Below are positions 49,138 through 60,212 of a DNA stretch of 64,000 bases, piece after piece. The position numbers and the translations under genes are program-made. Under the pieces are notes generated by a model. It did no database searches. It was given only the letters and a program-made list of their open reading frames with translations, and was not told the origin of the DNA. Source of the stretch: Cryptomeria japonica (taxonomy: Eukaryota > Streptophyta > Pinopsida > Cupressales > Cupressaceae); the NCBI RefSeq assembly GCF_030272615.1, contig NC_081415.1:606185137-606249136 (forward strand), written 5' to 3'. Positions within the stretch are counted from its first letter, which is position 1, and every line of letters begins with the position of its first letter.

Positions 49138-50374
49138 TAAAATTGCGACACTTGCAATTTCGACTGCATTTCGGTCTTCACGATGGCGACGCAACACGGA
49201 ACCTGAATGGAGACCCCGAAACTTGTCCATGACACCAAAAACTGCATTTTTCAAGCACCCTGGCCTGAATCTCCTTTGCACCCTGCTGTCCCGGGAGGTG
49301 GGACCAGAGCGCCTAGCACCCTAGTCCCCCAGGACCATGGCGCCCAACGCCCTGGTCTCTGGCCCTATTTTGGGCCCGGTCTCCTATGGGACTTCGGGTC
49401 TTTTTGTTTGCAAATTGGAAATAATATTTCCTGGTCGGCCTAAGGTCGGGAAAATCAGTCTATTAACCCTAATTGGCAAGTATATAAACTACATTTTCCT
49501 CTCCCATTTGGGAAGAGGGAAAATAGATGGAAAAGGCGTGAAAATGATATTCAAACATTCAAGCATTCAAGCATTCAAGCATTCCTTCAAGCAATTGATC
49601 ATTCTAAGTCTCCATTCAAGGCTAAGTGTTGCATTCAAGACAAGGATTCAACCATTGAAGAGGAGATCACTTACTACATGCTACTACAACATACAACATA
49701 CAACAACATCTATACCTTCGCACATAAGGATACAAACATCCTTACAACAAGGTATTAGTACTTGTTTTACATTACAGACATTTACATTTACAGCATTTCT
49801 CATTTCTTGGTTAATTCCAAAATTGGGGTTTGACCTAAAGGCAAACCCCTAATCCCTAACCCCCCAATCGTCTTCGCTTTTCTGTGTGTAGGTTGCAGGT
49901 ACGCGGCTGAAATTGAAGATGTGGAATCCTTGTGCAGAGACGAACAGATCCCCCTTCGTTTTGTAGATTTTTCGGAGGACCGTGTGCACGCCGGGCGCCA
50001 TCGTCTCGTCAACTTTCGCTCAAATTTGCAGGACAGCGCCGTATCGACATTTTACTGCTAATTCCAGGTCCACAGCTTCATCCTATATCCCTATCTCAGT
50101 TTATAAGCGAATCTTTCTCACTTTCTATGCATTCCTAGCTTAATTCTCTTATCAACATTCTTTACAAAAGAGGGTAGCCTTGCTGTCTTAACCCTTGAAA
50201 CTCATTTAGCATCCAATCTTGCATTGTGTGGGATTGGATCTTGTGGGTTTCAACCTCTTTTTTGAATGTAAAGTCTCCCAAGTGAAAACCATCAACCCTA
50301 GCAACCTCCCTTCTCTCTCCTTGGAGTTGGAAGAGGGGAGAGCAACTAGGGTTCGATCGATTTTCCGCTTTACA
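49138..50374 (+). repeat. 5' LTR of gag-pro element (1,237 bp)
   Basis: Contains the GC-rich GGACCA/GGCGCC word cluster (49300-49370), a TATA-like GTATATAAAC (49480) followed by tandem CATTCAAG units (49555-49585), and a GAGGACCGTGTGCACGCC word (about 49975). Confidence 0.95.
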
Positions 50375-50396
50375 TTTTGGTGAACCGAACGTGAAC
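50375..50396 (+). other. Primer binding site region of gag-pro element
   Basis: TTTTGGTGAACCGAACGTG follows the LTR end directly. It is not the tRNA-Met word used by the other two nested elements. The tRNA is not identified. Confidence 0.55.
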
Positions 50397-51558
50397 ATCC
50401 TTTCTGATTATTCATGGTTAGATCTGAAAATTTGCTTCCTTAATTACATTTCCATGTTTGATCTTTTGCAAATTTTAGAGGTTGATTGCATGAAAACCCT
50501 AAATTTTCTTTTTAGTAATTGAACTTGTGAAATGTTTAATTGTTAATGCTTGTTTCAGATCTGCCCTTCTATTACAAATTATCAATTCATATTTGTGCTT
50601 TAATTTTGAAAATTAAGTGGTTAAGTGTCAAAACCCTAATTTTTAAAGCCCTCTTGATTCAACCTTTGACTGATAATTTCACTGATCAAAACATTTCCAA
50701 ATCAGCTGTAACTTTGGATTCCGCAATAAAATCACAATATCTTTCATCTCTGAAAATTTGGAAAAAAGTTGCGAGGACCGTGTGCACCCCGAGCGCCATC
50801 GTCCTCGACATTTTTTCCGAAATTTCGGGAGCTAGATCTTACTGTATTTTTCTGCTAAAATCCAGAATTTTGGCTGATTTTATCAATTATAACACTTTCA
50901 AAATTACAGTCAAAGTTGGTCTTGTGATTGCTTGGTTTAAGGCTTCTAAACATTCAAAAATTGTTGAAATTGAAATTTTGTGTCAAAATTGTGTTCTTAC
51001 TGTCCTAAATCTGAAAAGTGTGTTTGCATTCATTAAAAATTTCAGTGCTTTATTTAAATTCTTGCAATTTGTGACTTTTGAAATTAAGTGCTTAATTACA
51101 ACAACTTTAATTTCCGCTTTCAAAATTGAATTTTGCGTGAAATTGAGTCAAATTTTAAATTTCAAAACTTGCATTGCTTTTGGTATTCCCTCTAAAATCA
51201 TAAAATTCAAAATTTCAGTTTCCCTCTCTTTTTCAAAATTCAAATTTTCAATTTTTCGACAATCTTGGTAGCGTTCAATTTCGAGATTGCAACTTTAATT
51301 TGGCCTATCTACAGATTGTAAAATCACTCAATTTTTTCAGATTAGCTTTAAAATCATCATAACTTTCATCCCTGCAAATTTTGAAAAAAGTTGCAAGGAC
51401 CGTGTGCACTCCGAGCGCCACGGTCCCTGACATTTTTTTCGAAATTTTGGGAGACTGTCATGATTGCATTTAACAGCTTAAATCCAGAAGATTGGCTGAT
51501 TTTACTAAAATTTGCTACCTCTAAAAATCAAAATCTTCTCTCTCTCTCTCTCTAGTGC
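50397..51558 (+). other. Long leader with internal diverged direct repeat
   Basis: About 1.16 kb without a recognisable gene. Two diverged copies of a roughly 150-base unit (about 50735-50890 and 51345-51515) each contain AAAAAGTTGC.AGGACCGTGTGCAC followed by GAGCGCCA.CGTC and TCCAGAA..TTGGCTGATTTTA. The LTR has a third, shorter version at 49960-50070. A frame of 243 codons (50540-51271) crosses the first copy but looks like composition, not protein. A CT microsatellite (51536-51553) precedes the gag ATG. Confidence 0.65.
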
Positions 51559-54500
51559 ATGAGTTTTACAACAATAAGCCCTACTTACACTATTCCCGTT
51601 AGACGAAGCCGTAGAATTATGTCTTTCCAAGGTTTAATTACTGAAGAGATGGAACCTAATTTGAATAGCCTTTTTAACGAGGACATGGGTAATTCCTCTA
51701 ATCCTCCTAATGATGAAGAAGCTCTCCATGAGGTTTCTGTAGAACAACTTTCAAAATTGGATAACCAATTTGACGATTTTCGACAATGGATGTCTCAAGA
51801 ATACCCCGATAGTCAAGCTCTTCCTTTAATTGAGGGTCTAAAACATATGCTTCAAAGTGATAAGAATGGAATTGATATTTTGCGTGGTATTGCACACATT
51901 GTGGATTTGAATGTGATGCCTATGAAGAGTTGTGCCGAAACTTTAGGTTATACACAACCTCCTACTCAAGTCAATCATTCTATTCCTTTGACGACTCCTA
52001 TTGCTAGCATACCTACCTTTACATCAAACATAATGACTATTCTATACAAGACATTCCTCCTGTGATCACCAGTCATGGGGGCAATCCTTCTTCTTCAATT
52101 AACCCTCTTCCTTCATTCAATCCGATTTCTTCATTCACTCCTTCAATGAGTGTCCCTATTATATCTCCACAAATGAACATGACGCAAGGGGGCAATTCAT
52201 TCAATCATTCCATTCCTCCTTGTAGTGTTCCTCCTGTCCAATCATCTCCTATGACTAATTATCATAGAGTCCCACCACCTTACTCTTTACCTTCTTTCAA
52301 TAACATAACACCTCCATCTCAATCTAACACATCTAATATGAATTCTTTGACTGAAGCGACCATTAACAATCTTGCACAAACTGTCTCTTCTTTACAGCAA
52401 CAAATTGCCTCTATGAATCAATCTAAGTTTAGTGTGCCCACATTTGATGTTGCGAGCCCACTTTCTCTTGACATTGTTTGAGCTATTCCCCCTAAACATG
52501 TTGAAATCCCGCATTTGGAACTTTATAACGGTAAAGGTGATCCTCTAACACATGTTAAGACTTTTCAAACAATATGTACTGATTTTGCTTATGACCAAAG
52601 GTTGCTTGCAAAACTGTTTACTAGAACATTAAGAGATAAAGCCCTACAATGGTATTGCTCGTTGCCTTCTTATTCTATTACTTCTTTCGAACAACTGGCA
52701 AATGCTTTCATTCAACAATTTCAAAACAATATAAGTCCTAAGGTTACTTTGATTGATTTAATGCATTGTAAACAAGGTGTTAAAGAAAAAGTGACTGATT
52801 TCATTGGTAGATATAAGCATTTGTATGCTCAAATCTCTTTTCCAGTGCCTGATAATGATATTTAAAGAATCTTTATTTCTAATTTACAAAAAGATATTCG
52901 AGACAAACTTCTGTTTTCTGAGTTTACTTCTTTCCAACAGTTGTGTGCAACTCTTCACAATTATCAATTGACTGTGAGTCAAATGGAACAATCACATCTT
53001 ATGGCTCCGAGTGATAAGGGTGATAGCAGTCAACAACCATTTGGAAAGTTTAAACCGAACAGAGATTCCATCAAATTCAATGAAAACATCATCAACAACA
53101 ATGTGAATGCAGCATCAGGTGTGCCTCCTATTTCTAAGTTTTTCAAGAAAGAAAGAAAGCATACTCCTTTGAATGAATCATTGCATAGTATTATGAATAA
53201 GTTATTGGAACAAAATGTGCTTACTCTTCCTCCTATAAGGCAAATTGATCCTGCAAAGATTACTTCACCTTATTTTGATAACAAATCTTTTTGTCAATTT
53301 CATCATCAACCTGGGCATGATACTGAAAAATGTTTTTCTTTAAAGGGTAAAATTCAAGATTTGATTGATAATAATACTATTTCTATTTCTGGAGTGAATG
53401 ATAAAGGCAACACATCTGTAGCTCCTCCTAACCAAAATCTTCAGATTTTTACTGATCCATTACCTTCTCATACCTCTAATGTGATTGAGACTAATGATTC
53501 CTCTCTCTCATCTGATGGTCTTGTGTCTATGACTCCGAATGTGATTAACTTTGTAGAGCAGCAAGAAAACCCTAAAGAACCTTCCATCACATTTGATTCT
53601 AGTGAAACTATCAGGGCACCTGATGGTCCTTTATACATAGTTGCAAAAGTCAAGAATACACCTTGCCGTGGAGTGCTTATTGATCCTTCATGCATGGTTA
53701 ATGTTATTACTGAAGAATTCCTTTTTACTTTGCAATTGAATCAAGTGATTTATGACAAAACAGATGTGGTTGTGAAATTATTTGATACATTTTCTTCTCC
53801 TGCAATTGGTTCTATTACATTACCTATTGAGGTCCATAACAAATCCCTTGATGTGAACTTTGCTATTATTCCTTCATCTGAACAATTTCATGTGAAGCTT
53901 GGCTATCCTTGGCTATCTTCCATGAAAGCTATTGCTTCTCCTATTCACAAATGTTTGAAATTTCCCCATAATGGTGAAGTTGTTACTGTCAATCATAGTC
54001 TCTTTAAACCAGCTGAAAGAACTTCTAGCGTTCCTATTGATTATTTTTGGCCTAAACAATTCCAATCTCTTCCACCGCGAAGTGATCATCTTTTCAAATC
54101 TTATCAAAAGTGGAAAAATAATATGATCCTATCTCTAAGTGAACCTAGAACACCCAAACTTGATATTCCTATCATTCTTGAGAAGGAAGTTCTTCCTTTG
54201 AAAGATAAAACTAATGTCTTTCCTCAAGAAGATTCCCAACCCATCCCCATGGATGTGACTATGTCTATGCCTAATAAACTTCCTAAAAGTAGACCTATAC
54301 CTCCTCGTCATGATGGACTTGGTCTCCTTCCTAAACCAAATATTCCTCCTTTATATGGAGCAGTTCCTCCTCCTTTTTATAGAGAGAAGACCTTCTTCTT
54401 CTCCTATTATCCAGCCTAAGAGACCACAACCTAAACACCCAAGTGATAAGGATGAGAACATTCCTCCTCCTCAATCTTCTCCACTTCCTACTAAGACTAG

Positions 54501-54978
54501 ACGAAATCATTCTGCACGTGAACGTCGACGAAAGCGTCATCTTAGAGCTCAGGCAGTTGCTTCTCAAACTTTACAATCTCCAAAAACACCGTCAACAAGC
54601 ATTATTCCATTTTCTCCAAAATCTCCTAAACATAAGATGCATGATGGTCTTGATCCTGTGCGAATTAAAGACCCTATTTTTATAAATCTTGATGATGCTA
54701 TAGATGATAATGTTATTCATGATGAAAATGTTACTCCTCTTGCTTCTGATAGTGAATATGAACTTGTTGATATTGATAACCATCTATCTAACGAATTTTC
54801 TAAAGCACTTATCCTAGCTCCTAGACAAGAACAACGTGGCTTGGAACATGAACATAGCCCTTGTTTGGATCTTGTGATAGCTCCATCTGCTATGTTGGAT
54901 GTTCCTCCTCTAGCGTGTTCCCTGCCTTCCCGAAACATTGATCAGCAAGATCGGGGGGTAGATGACGTGCTAGACTAG
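51559..54978 (+). pseudogene. gag-protease polyprotein of the innermost element
   Basis: ATG 51559 (MSFTTISPTY) opens a frame to 52065, shifts at about 52062, then runs to 54419 with a TGA at 52479-52481 and a TAA near 52865. It shifts again to end at 54978. Domains: Pro/Ser/Asn-rich N-terminus; gag core (about 52500-52970) with ALQWYCSLPS, FIQQFQNN and LCATLHNYQ; a Cys-His motif, CQFHHQPGHDTEKCFSLK (53290-53343), as in plant gypsy gag proteins; a retropepsin-like domain (about 53610-53990) with active-site position LIDPSCMVNVIT (Gly lost) and LGYPWLSSM; and a basic Pro-rich tail (TRRNHSARERRRKRHLR). It would be about 1,140 residues intact. No polymerase follows. Confidence 0.8.
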
Positions 54979-55663
54979 TTTCATTAGCATAGCAGATTCT
55001 CTCCTCCTCTCTTGTGTTACTTCTTCTATATGTTATTCTCATTCTTCTATTTGTTGTCCTTAGTGTTGTCTACTTGAGGACGATGCAAAGCATTGAGATA
55101 TCTTTTAGGTCTCTCTCATGTTGACTCAAAAGACACATGTGTTCCCTTCTTCTAGGTGACCTTCCTTGATTAGGGAATGAAGAACAATCATGCATACATA
55201 CATATGATATATATACATGACTTATCATACAGCATACTGACCCTGAGGAAAGCGAAGTCACCTCATGCTTTGTGTTTTGTGTCTATTATCCTTGGGTTTA
55301 TCTCACACTTGGGGGCTAAATCCTTGCGATAACGTGCTTCTTTCCTTTCTCATTTCTTATGTGTATCACTATGTTAAAACAATCACCCCCGTTGAGGCGT
55401 GTGCGATCGCTTTAACGTAGGGGGGCATACACCCCGTCTATCCCTTCAGGATACTTGAAAATTTCTTAGCGAACCTTACTACTGACAGTCATGGTTCTCC
55501 CTCGTGATCTTCCCTTTTACTTTGTCAATCGAAGTCGTAAGATCCTTAGTCCACTGGGGGCTTGGTGTATCTTGCCTCCTTGACATGGTGAAAGTCTTTC
55601 AATGTTATTTCCTTGTACTTTACCGGAAGTATGAACATACATACTCCCGCTAAAGTGGGGGCT
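54979..55663 (+). other. 3' untranslated region of gag-pro element
   Basis: Non-coding. It has two extra PPT-like words, TTGGGGGCTAAAT (55309-55321) and CACTGGGGGCTTGG (55552-55565), before the true PPT. Confidence 0.6.
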
Positions 55664-55676
55664 AAATGTAGCATCC
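55664..55676 (+). other. Polypurine tract of gag-pro element
   Basis: AGTGGGGGCTAAA directly precedes TGTAGC of the 3' LTR. Confidence 0.8.
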
Positions 55677-56913
55677 TAAAATTGCAACACTTGCAATTTC
55701 GACTGCATTTCGGTCTTCACGATGGCGACGCAACACGGAACCGGAATGGAGACCCCGAAACTTGTCCACGACACCAAAAACAGCATTTTTCAAGCACCCT
55801 GGCCTGAACCTCCTTTGCACCCTGCTGTCCCGGGAGGTGGGACCAGAGTGCCCAGCGCCCTGGTCCCCCAGGACCATGGCGCCCAGCGCCCTGGTCCCTA
55901 GCCCTATTTTGGGCCCGATCTCCTATGGGACTTTGGGTCTTTTTGTTTGCAAATTGGAAATAATATTTCTTGGTCGGCCTAAGGTCGGGAAAATCAGTCT
56001 ATTAACCCTAATTGGAAAGTATATAAACTACATTTTCCTCTCCCATTTGGTAAGAGGGAAAATAGATGGAAAAGGCGTGAAAACGATATTCAAACATTCA
56101 AGCATTCAAGCATTCAAGCATTCCTTCAAGCAATTGATCATTCTAAGTCTCCATTCAAGGCTAAGTGTTGCATTCAAGACAAGGATTCAACCATTGAAGA
56201 GGAGATCACTTACTACATGCTACTACAACATACAACATACACCAACATCTATACCTTCGCACATAAGGATACAAACATCCTTACAACAAGGTATTAGTAC
56301 TTGTTTTACATTACAGACATTTACATTTACAACATTTCTCATTTCTTGGTTAATTCCAAAACTGGGGTTTGACCTAAAGGCAAACCCCTAATCCCTAACC
56401 CCCCAATCGTCTTCGCTTTTCTATGTGTAGGTTGCAGGTACGCGGCTGAAATTGAAGATCTGGAATCCTTGTGCAGAGACGAACAGATCCCCTTTCATTT
56501 CACGGATTTTTCGGAGGACCATGTGCACGCCGGGCGCCATCGTTCCGTCAAATTTTGCTCAAATTTGCAGGACAGTGCCGTATCGACATTTTACTGCTAA
56601 TTCCAGGTCCGCAGCTTCATCCTATATCCCTATCTTAGTTTATAAGCGAATCTTTCTCACTTTCTATGCATTCCTAGCTTAATTCTCTTATCAACATTCT
56701 TTACAAAAGAGGGTAGCCTTGCTGTCTTAACCCTTGAAACTCATTTAGCATCCAATCTTGCATTGTGTGGGATTGGATCTTGTGGGTTTCAACCCCTCTT
56801 TTGAATGTAAAGTCCCCCAAGTGAAAACCATCAACCCTAGTAACCTCCCTTCTCTCTCCTTGGAGTTGGAAGAGGGGAGAGCAACTAGGGTTCGATCGAT
56901 TTTCCGCTTTACA
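55677..56913 (+). repeat. 3' LTR of gag-pro element (1,237 bp)
   Basis: Same length and content as the 5' copy. A plus-strand frame of 209 codons (55762-56391) is open here but starts differently in the other copy. I regard it as chance. Confidence 0.95.
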
Positions 56914-57509
56914 GTAGTGCAGCAGCACGAAGTGGATATGCAAAAGACTTTGCTCAATCAATGAAGGAGGTACATGACTCAGTCAAGCAAGCATTGATGG
57001 AGAACACAAGAAAAATCAAACAAAAAGTTGATGAAAGAAGGAAGAACCTACAATTTCAAGTGGGAGAACTTGTCATGGTGCACCTAAACAAAGCAAGGCT
57101 ATAGCAAGGAGTGCCTAACAAGTTGCAAATGAGAAGGTTGGGTCCATGTGCCATTCTAGCCAAGTATGGAGAAAATGCATACAAGGTGGACCTACCTAGT
57201 GACATAGGATTGTCACCGGTTTTCAACATAGCAGACTTATTTTGCTACAAAGGACCAATTCAAGGTTCAGATTGCAGTCACTCAGAGGTATCAAATGATG
57301 TGAACAACCTTCAACTACTAGCCAAACCAAATCCAAAGGCCGAGAAGGTGTTGAGTTTCAGGATCGCCAAGAAGACAAGGCATCAAATATATTGGGAGCA
57401 CCTAATCAAGTGGCAGGGTATGAATGATTTTGAACCTACATGGGTGCTTCAAATAGAGTTTAAGAAGCTAGGCATTGATCAAGATCTGATTCCCAAGGAG
57501 GTGACATGA
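56914..57509 (+). pseudogene. Integrase, 3' part with chromodomain-like tail
   Basis: Resumes in the same gene after the inner insertion. A helical linker (HDSVKQALMENTRKIKQ) comes first, then a TAG near 57102. Next is a G-P-[YF]-style segment (RRLGPCAILAKYGENAYKV, LSPVFNIADL). The end, YWEHLIKWQGM..FEPTWV, resembles the minimal chromodomain core seen at the end of chromovirus integrases. Natural stop at 57507-57509. Confidence 0.82.
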
Positions 57510-57530
57510 TTTTCTTTTGTTTGGGAGAAT

Positions 57531-59151
57531 TGTGCAGGAGCACCTAGGACTTAGGCTATTAGTTTTTTTCTCAATTTTGGCTTGTACTGACCCTAGACAA
57601 GTTAAGTAGTGAATAAGGACTCCAGGAGGGTCCAAGAGTGAGTGAGATGAGTAAAATGTAGGCCTAGATTGAGTTAGTTCTTCTTAGGTTTGCATTTTGT
57701 GCATAAGTAGTGGTTTGAGTAGGTAGTTGACTCTTGATGGTCAAAAGTGTCAAAGCTTGGTAGAAGAATTAGGGAGGGTTAAATTAGTCTTAGAAATTCT
57801 CTAAAATTCATGAGTGATGACTTAGAATAGGTCTCATAGGTTGAGAAGGCCAAAAATGTAAAAAGTGCAAAGTTGCAAAAAGTTGTCATGACAACTTTTG
57901 TCCTAAATTGATTAGCGATGGAGTTAGGGATTGTCCAATGCCCTAGAATGACTCCACATGTGGGGAATACTATAAAAACCCTCCCTTTCATGGTTACCAA
58001 GGTTGGATTCTTTGTTTTGTAAGTTCAACAATCTGAAACTACTCATTTTCGGACTGTTTGACATCATTTTGGCTTAATTTGCTCATTTTGTGAATACAAA
58101 TAGATTGAATCCATTGATCCATTAATGGATTGAGTTTCCTTGGTGTGTTATAGAGTATTTGGTTTCATTTAAAGCTTTGTAGACAATTTGTATTGGTGTT
58201 TTCTTGTTTTGGTTTGCAAACAGCCAATTTTGGGTTGTATATAGTAGTTTTGTGTAAAATGGTTGCCCCATGAATTCCCTTCGTGCTACCATCACGGCCT
58301 ATTGGGAAATGGAAGGAAACCACCTATATAGTGTATATATGCAGGGAAAAGTGTTGGAGATGGAGTTTAATATGACTGTGACCTTGTTCTAGGCGAGTCC
58401 AGGAGCAATCCGATTAGAGGAGACAGGGTGAATTTGGTGTGCAAAGTACAGGGGTGAATGTCAAACCATAATATAACCTTTTGGAGGCATCAATGAAGTT
58501 AGTAAAAAGTTTCCTATGCAAGGGGAAGCCATAAAAAAACCATTTGATGCTCATTTTCCAAACTAGACCAGTCACTGCCGGTTAGAAGTCCTAGAAACCC
58601 TTCAAAACTCTCATTTTGGGGTTAGGGCATTGTACGGTGGGCTAAGGAACCAAAATCACAAAAATCACTTGAGGTTGGGTGAATATATGAAGAAAATCCA
58701 AACTTTCTATGGGGTCTTTTGGACCATTTTCTCTCAAGCCCTAGAAAACCAGATTTTGGAGGTCTAATAGGGCTAATTCCTTGTAGCCCTTTTCTAGGCA
58801 AAATGGTGAAATCGGTAAGAAGGGAAATGGTTGCAAACCTCAATTGGACCCAAAAGGTATTAAAATCATGTTAGAAGCCACCTCCACACCTCTGTATCAA
58901 CTCACAATAGTAGGAGATCAATTTGACAAGTTGAAGCCAAGACAACCATAATGAGCACATGGGAAGCATTATGAATTGGTAGGGTTCCTAGTGAAAACGC
59001 TTGAAGAAAACACCTTGAAATGGATAAGAAGCAAGCCCTAGAATAGATTTAGAAGGACTTGGAGGTCTAGAGTGCAACTAGGCCTAGATGATTGGTGGAA
59101 TTGAGCAACACCAACTAGGTGAAGTGTTAGCAAACTAGGTGAACCCCATCA
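57531..59151 (+). repeat. 3' LTR of chromovirus-like element (1,621 bp)
   Basis: Begins TGTGCAGGAGCACC. A weak purine tract (TTTGGGAGAA, about 57520-57529) precedes it as PPT. Confidence 0.93.
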
Positions 59152-59156
59152 AATAT

Positions 59157-60153
59157 CTTACAATATGACCTACTTTGTTACATGCATGAAAGACAACATT
59201 TCTTTGCATAGGCCTAAGGTTCATCTGATTTGGTCTCATCCTACATTGGTTAGATATATGTCCAAACATCCCACATGCAAAACATCTCTTCGTCTGGAAA
59301 TTGATCATCATTCTGCACATATTTGACTTATGTCCAAAATTGTTGCATTTGAAATATTGACTGGTAAAGGTAGGACTATTATTCATCACATTATTCATTA
59401 TCCCATTATTTATCCTACTTCTACATTGATTTTCCACATGACCAAATCTATTGCAATTAAAACATATACCATTGAATTTATAGGCATTAGGTTGTCTTAT
59501 CGGAGTTTTCTTGCTTTGCTATGATTAGATTTCGCATTGCTCTGTCCAAAATTGAAGGGTTCTCCTTTCTCATATCCAAGTCCTCTTATGTCTTTCCCAT
59601 GTCTTTGACTACCCAACATCTCATCCAACTGGGCTAAACTAGTTTTGAACTTCTCTTTGTACTCATTAGCAGTAGTTAGCTCATCTCTCAGGATTATAAT
59701 TTGTCTTTCAAGTTCTTGCCCATCATTCTTTGTATGTACCAATTCAAGCTTAAACTAATCATTCTCATATGTCAATCTGCAACATTCATCAAATCTTTCC
59801 TCCAAGGATTGAGTCAAGCTTTCTTCATTCTTCTTCCAGTCTTCAATCTCCTTATTCAACTTCATAACAATAGATTGCATCTCATTCTTCAAAACTGCAT
59901 TGTCCTTGGCCAACTTCTCACATTAATCTATCTTATCTTGTAGAATTTGATTATCAACACTTTGTTCTTCTTTTTCCTTCATCTTTTCCATCATCTCCTT
60001 TCTCTTTTCCCAAGAAGTGTTTATTTGATCTTTCAGGGTTTCAATGAAGTTTGCAGCTACATTCATATTTCTTTTCAAGCTACTCTTTTCCTTCATTGTT
60101 GCATCAAGATCTTCAAGTGCCACAACAAGCTATCTCTGCAAACTAGAGTCCAT
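59157..60153 (-). pseudogene. Copia-like gag C-terminal region with tandem zinc knuckles, 5' part
   Basis: A short frame from ATG 60153 meets TAG after seven codons. The sequence then reads as a long charged coiled coil (about 60130-59580) ending SQRHGKDIRGLGYEKGE, a pattern I associate with plant Copia gag proteins. Zinc knuckles follow: CFNCNRFGHVENQC, YFKCNNFGHKSNMC (first Cys lost), CFACGMFGHISNQC, and a fourth, FHACNKVGHIVRY, whose last Cys is on the far side of the gypsy insertion at 43453. The N-terminal capsid-like part of a normal Copia gag is missing. Several stops and shifts are present. Confidence 0.7.
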
Positions 60154-60188
60154 TGATTCGATCTTCCTCAAGTTTTTATGATTCTTCT

Positions 60189-60212
60189 GAGGCACAAAGC
60201 TCTAATATCAAT
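60189..60212 (-). other. Primer binding site, initiator tRNA-Met type
   Basis: TTGATATTAGAGCTTTGTGCC follows the 5' LTR in element sense. It is a variant of the TGGTATCAGAGC word complementary to the 3' end of plant initiator tRNA-Met. Confidence 0.75.

Larger units (their letters stand above)
49138..56913 (+). mobile_element. gag-pro-only (non-autonomous) gypsy-like element, innermost insertion
   Basis: LTRs 49138-50374 and 55677-56913 are both exactly 1,237 bp, run TGTAGCATCC...GCTTTACA, and are flanked by a perfect TSD, GTAGT (49133-49137 and 56914-56918). The internal domain (5.3 kb) has a PBS, a long leader, one gag-protease frame and a PPT, but no RT, RNase H or integrase. In the first 235 or so bases the LTRs differ at 12 sites, 10 of them transitions. 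It resembles gag-only elements that depend on an autonomous partner; a Tat-like partner is suggested by the Cys/His motif and PPT style. Confidence 0.93.
43459..59151 (+). mobile_element. Ty3/gypsy chromovirus-like element nested in the Copia-type element
   Basis: LTRs 43459-45081 and 57531-59151 begin TG(G)TGCAGGAGCACC and end CCCCATCA. The TSD is AACAT (43454-43458) versus AATAT (59152-59156), one transition apart. Both copies sit at the same point of a split zinc-knuckle codon run. Internal order is PBS, gag, protease, RT-RNase H, integrase with a chromodomain-like tail: a complete gypsy layout of about 7.9 kb once the inner insertion is removed. All genes have stops or frameshifts. Confidence 0.93.

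Noticed and set aside
50540-51271. Plus-strand frame of 243 codons in the leader of the gag-pro element
   Set aside because: Low-complexity Phe/Ile/Lys/Ser content, crosses a non-coding direct repeat, and precedes the real gag start.
55762-56391. Plus-strand frame of 209 codons in the 3' LTR of the gag-pro element (counterpart 49337-49852)
   Set aside because: Starts differ between the LTRs, it has no domain-like pattern, and it overlaps promoter-like and repeat words.
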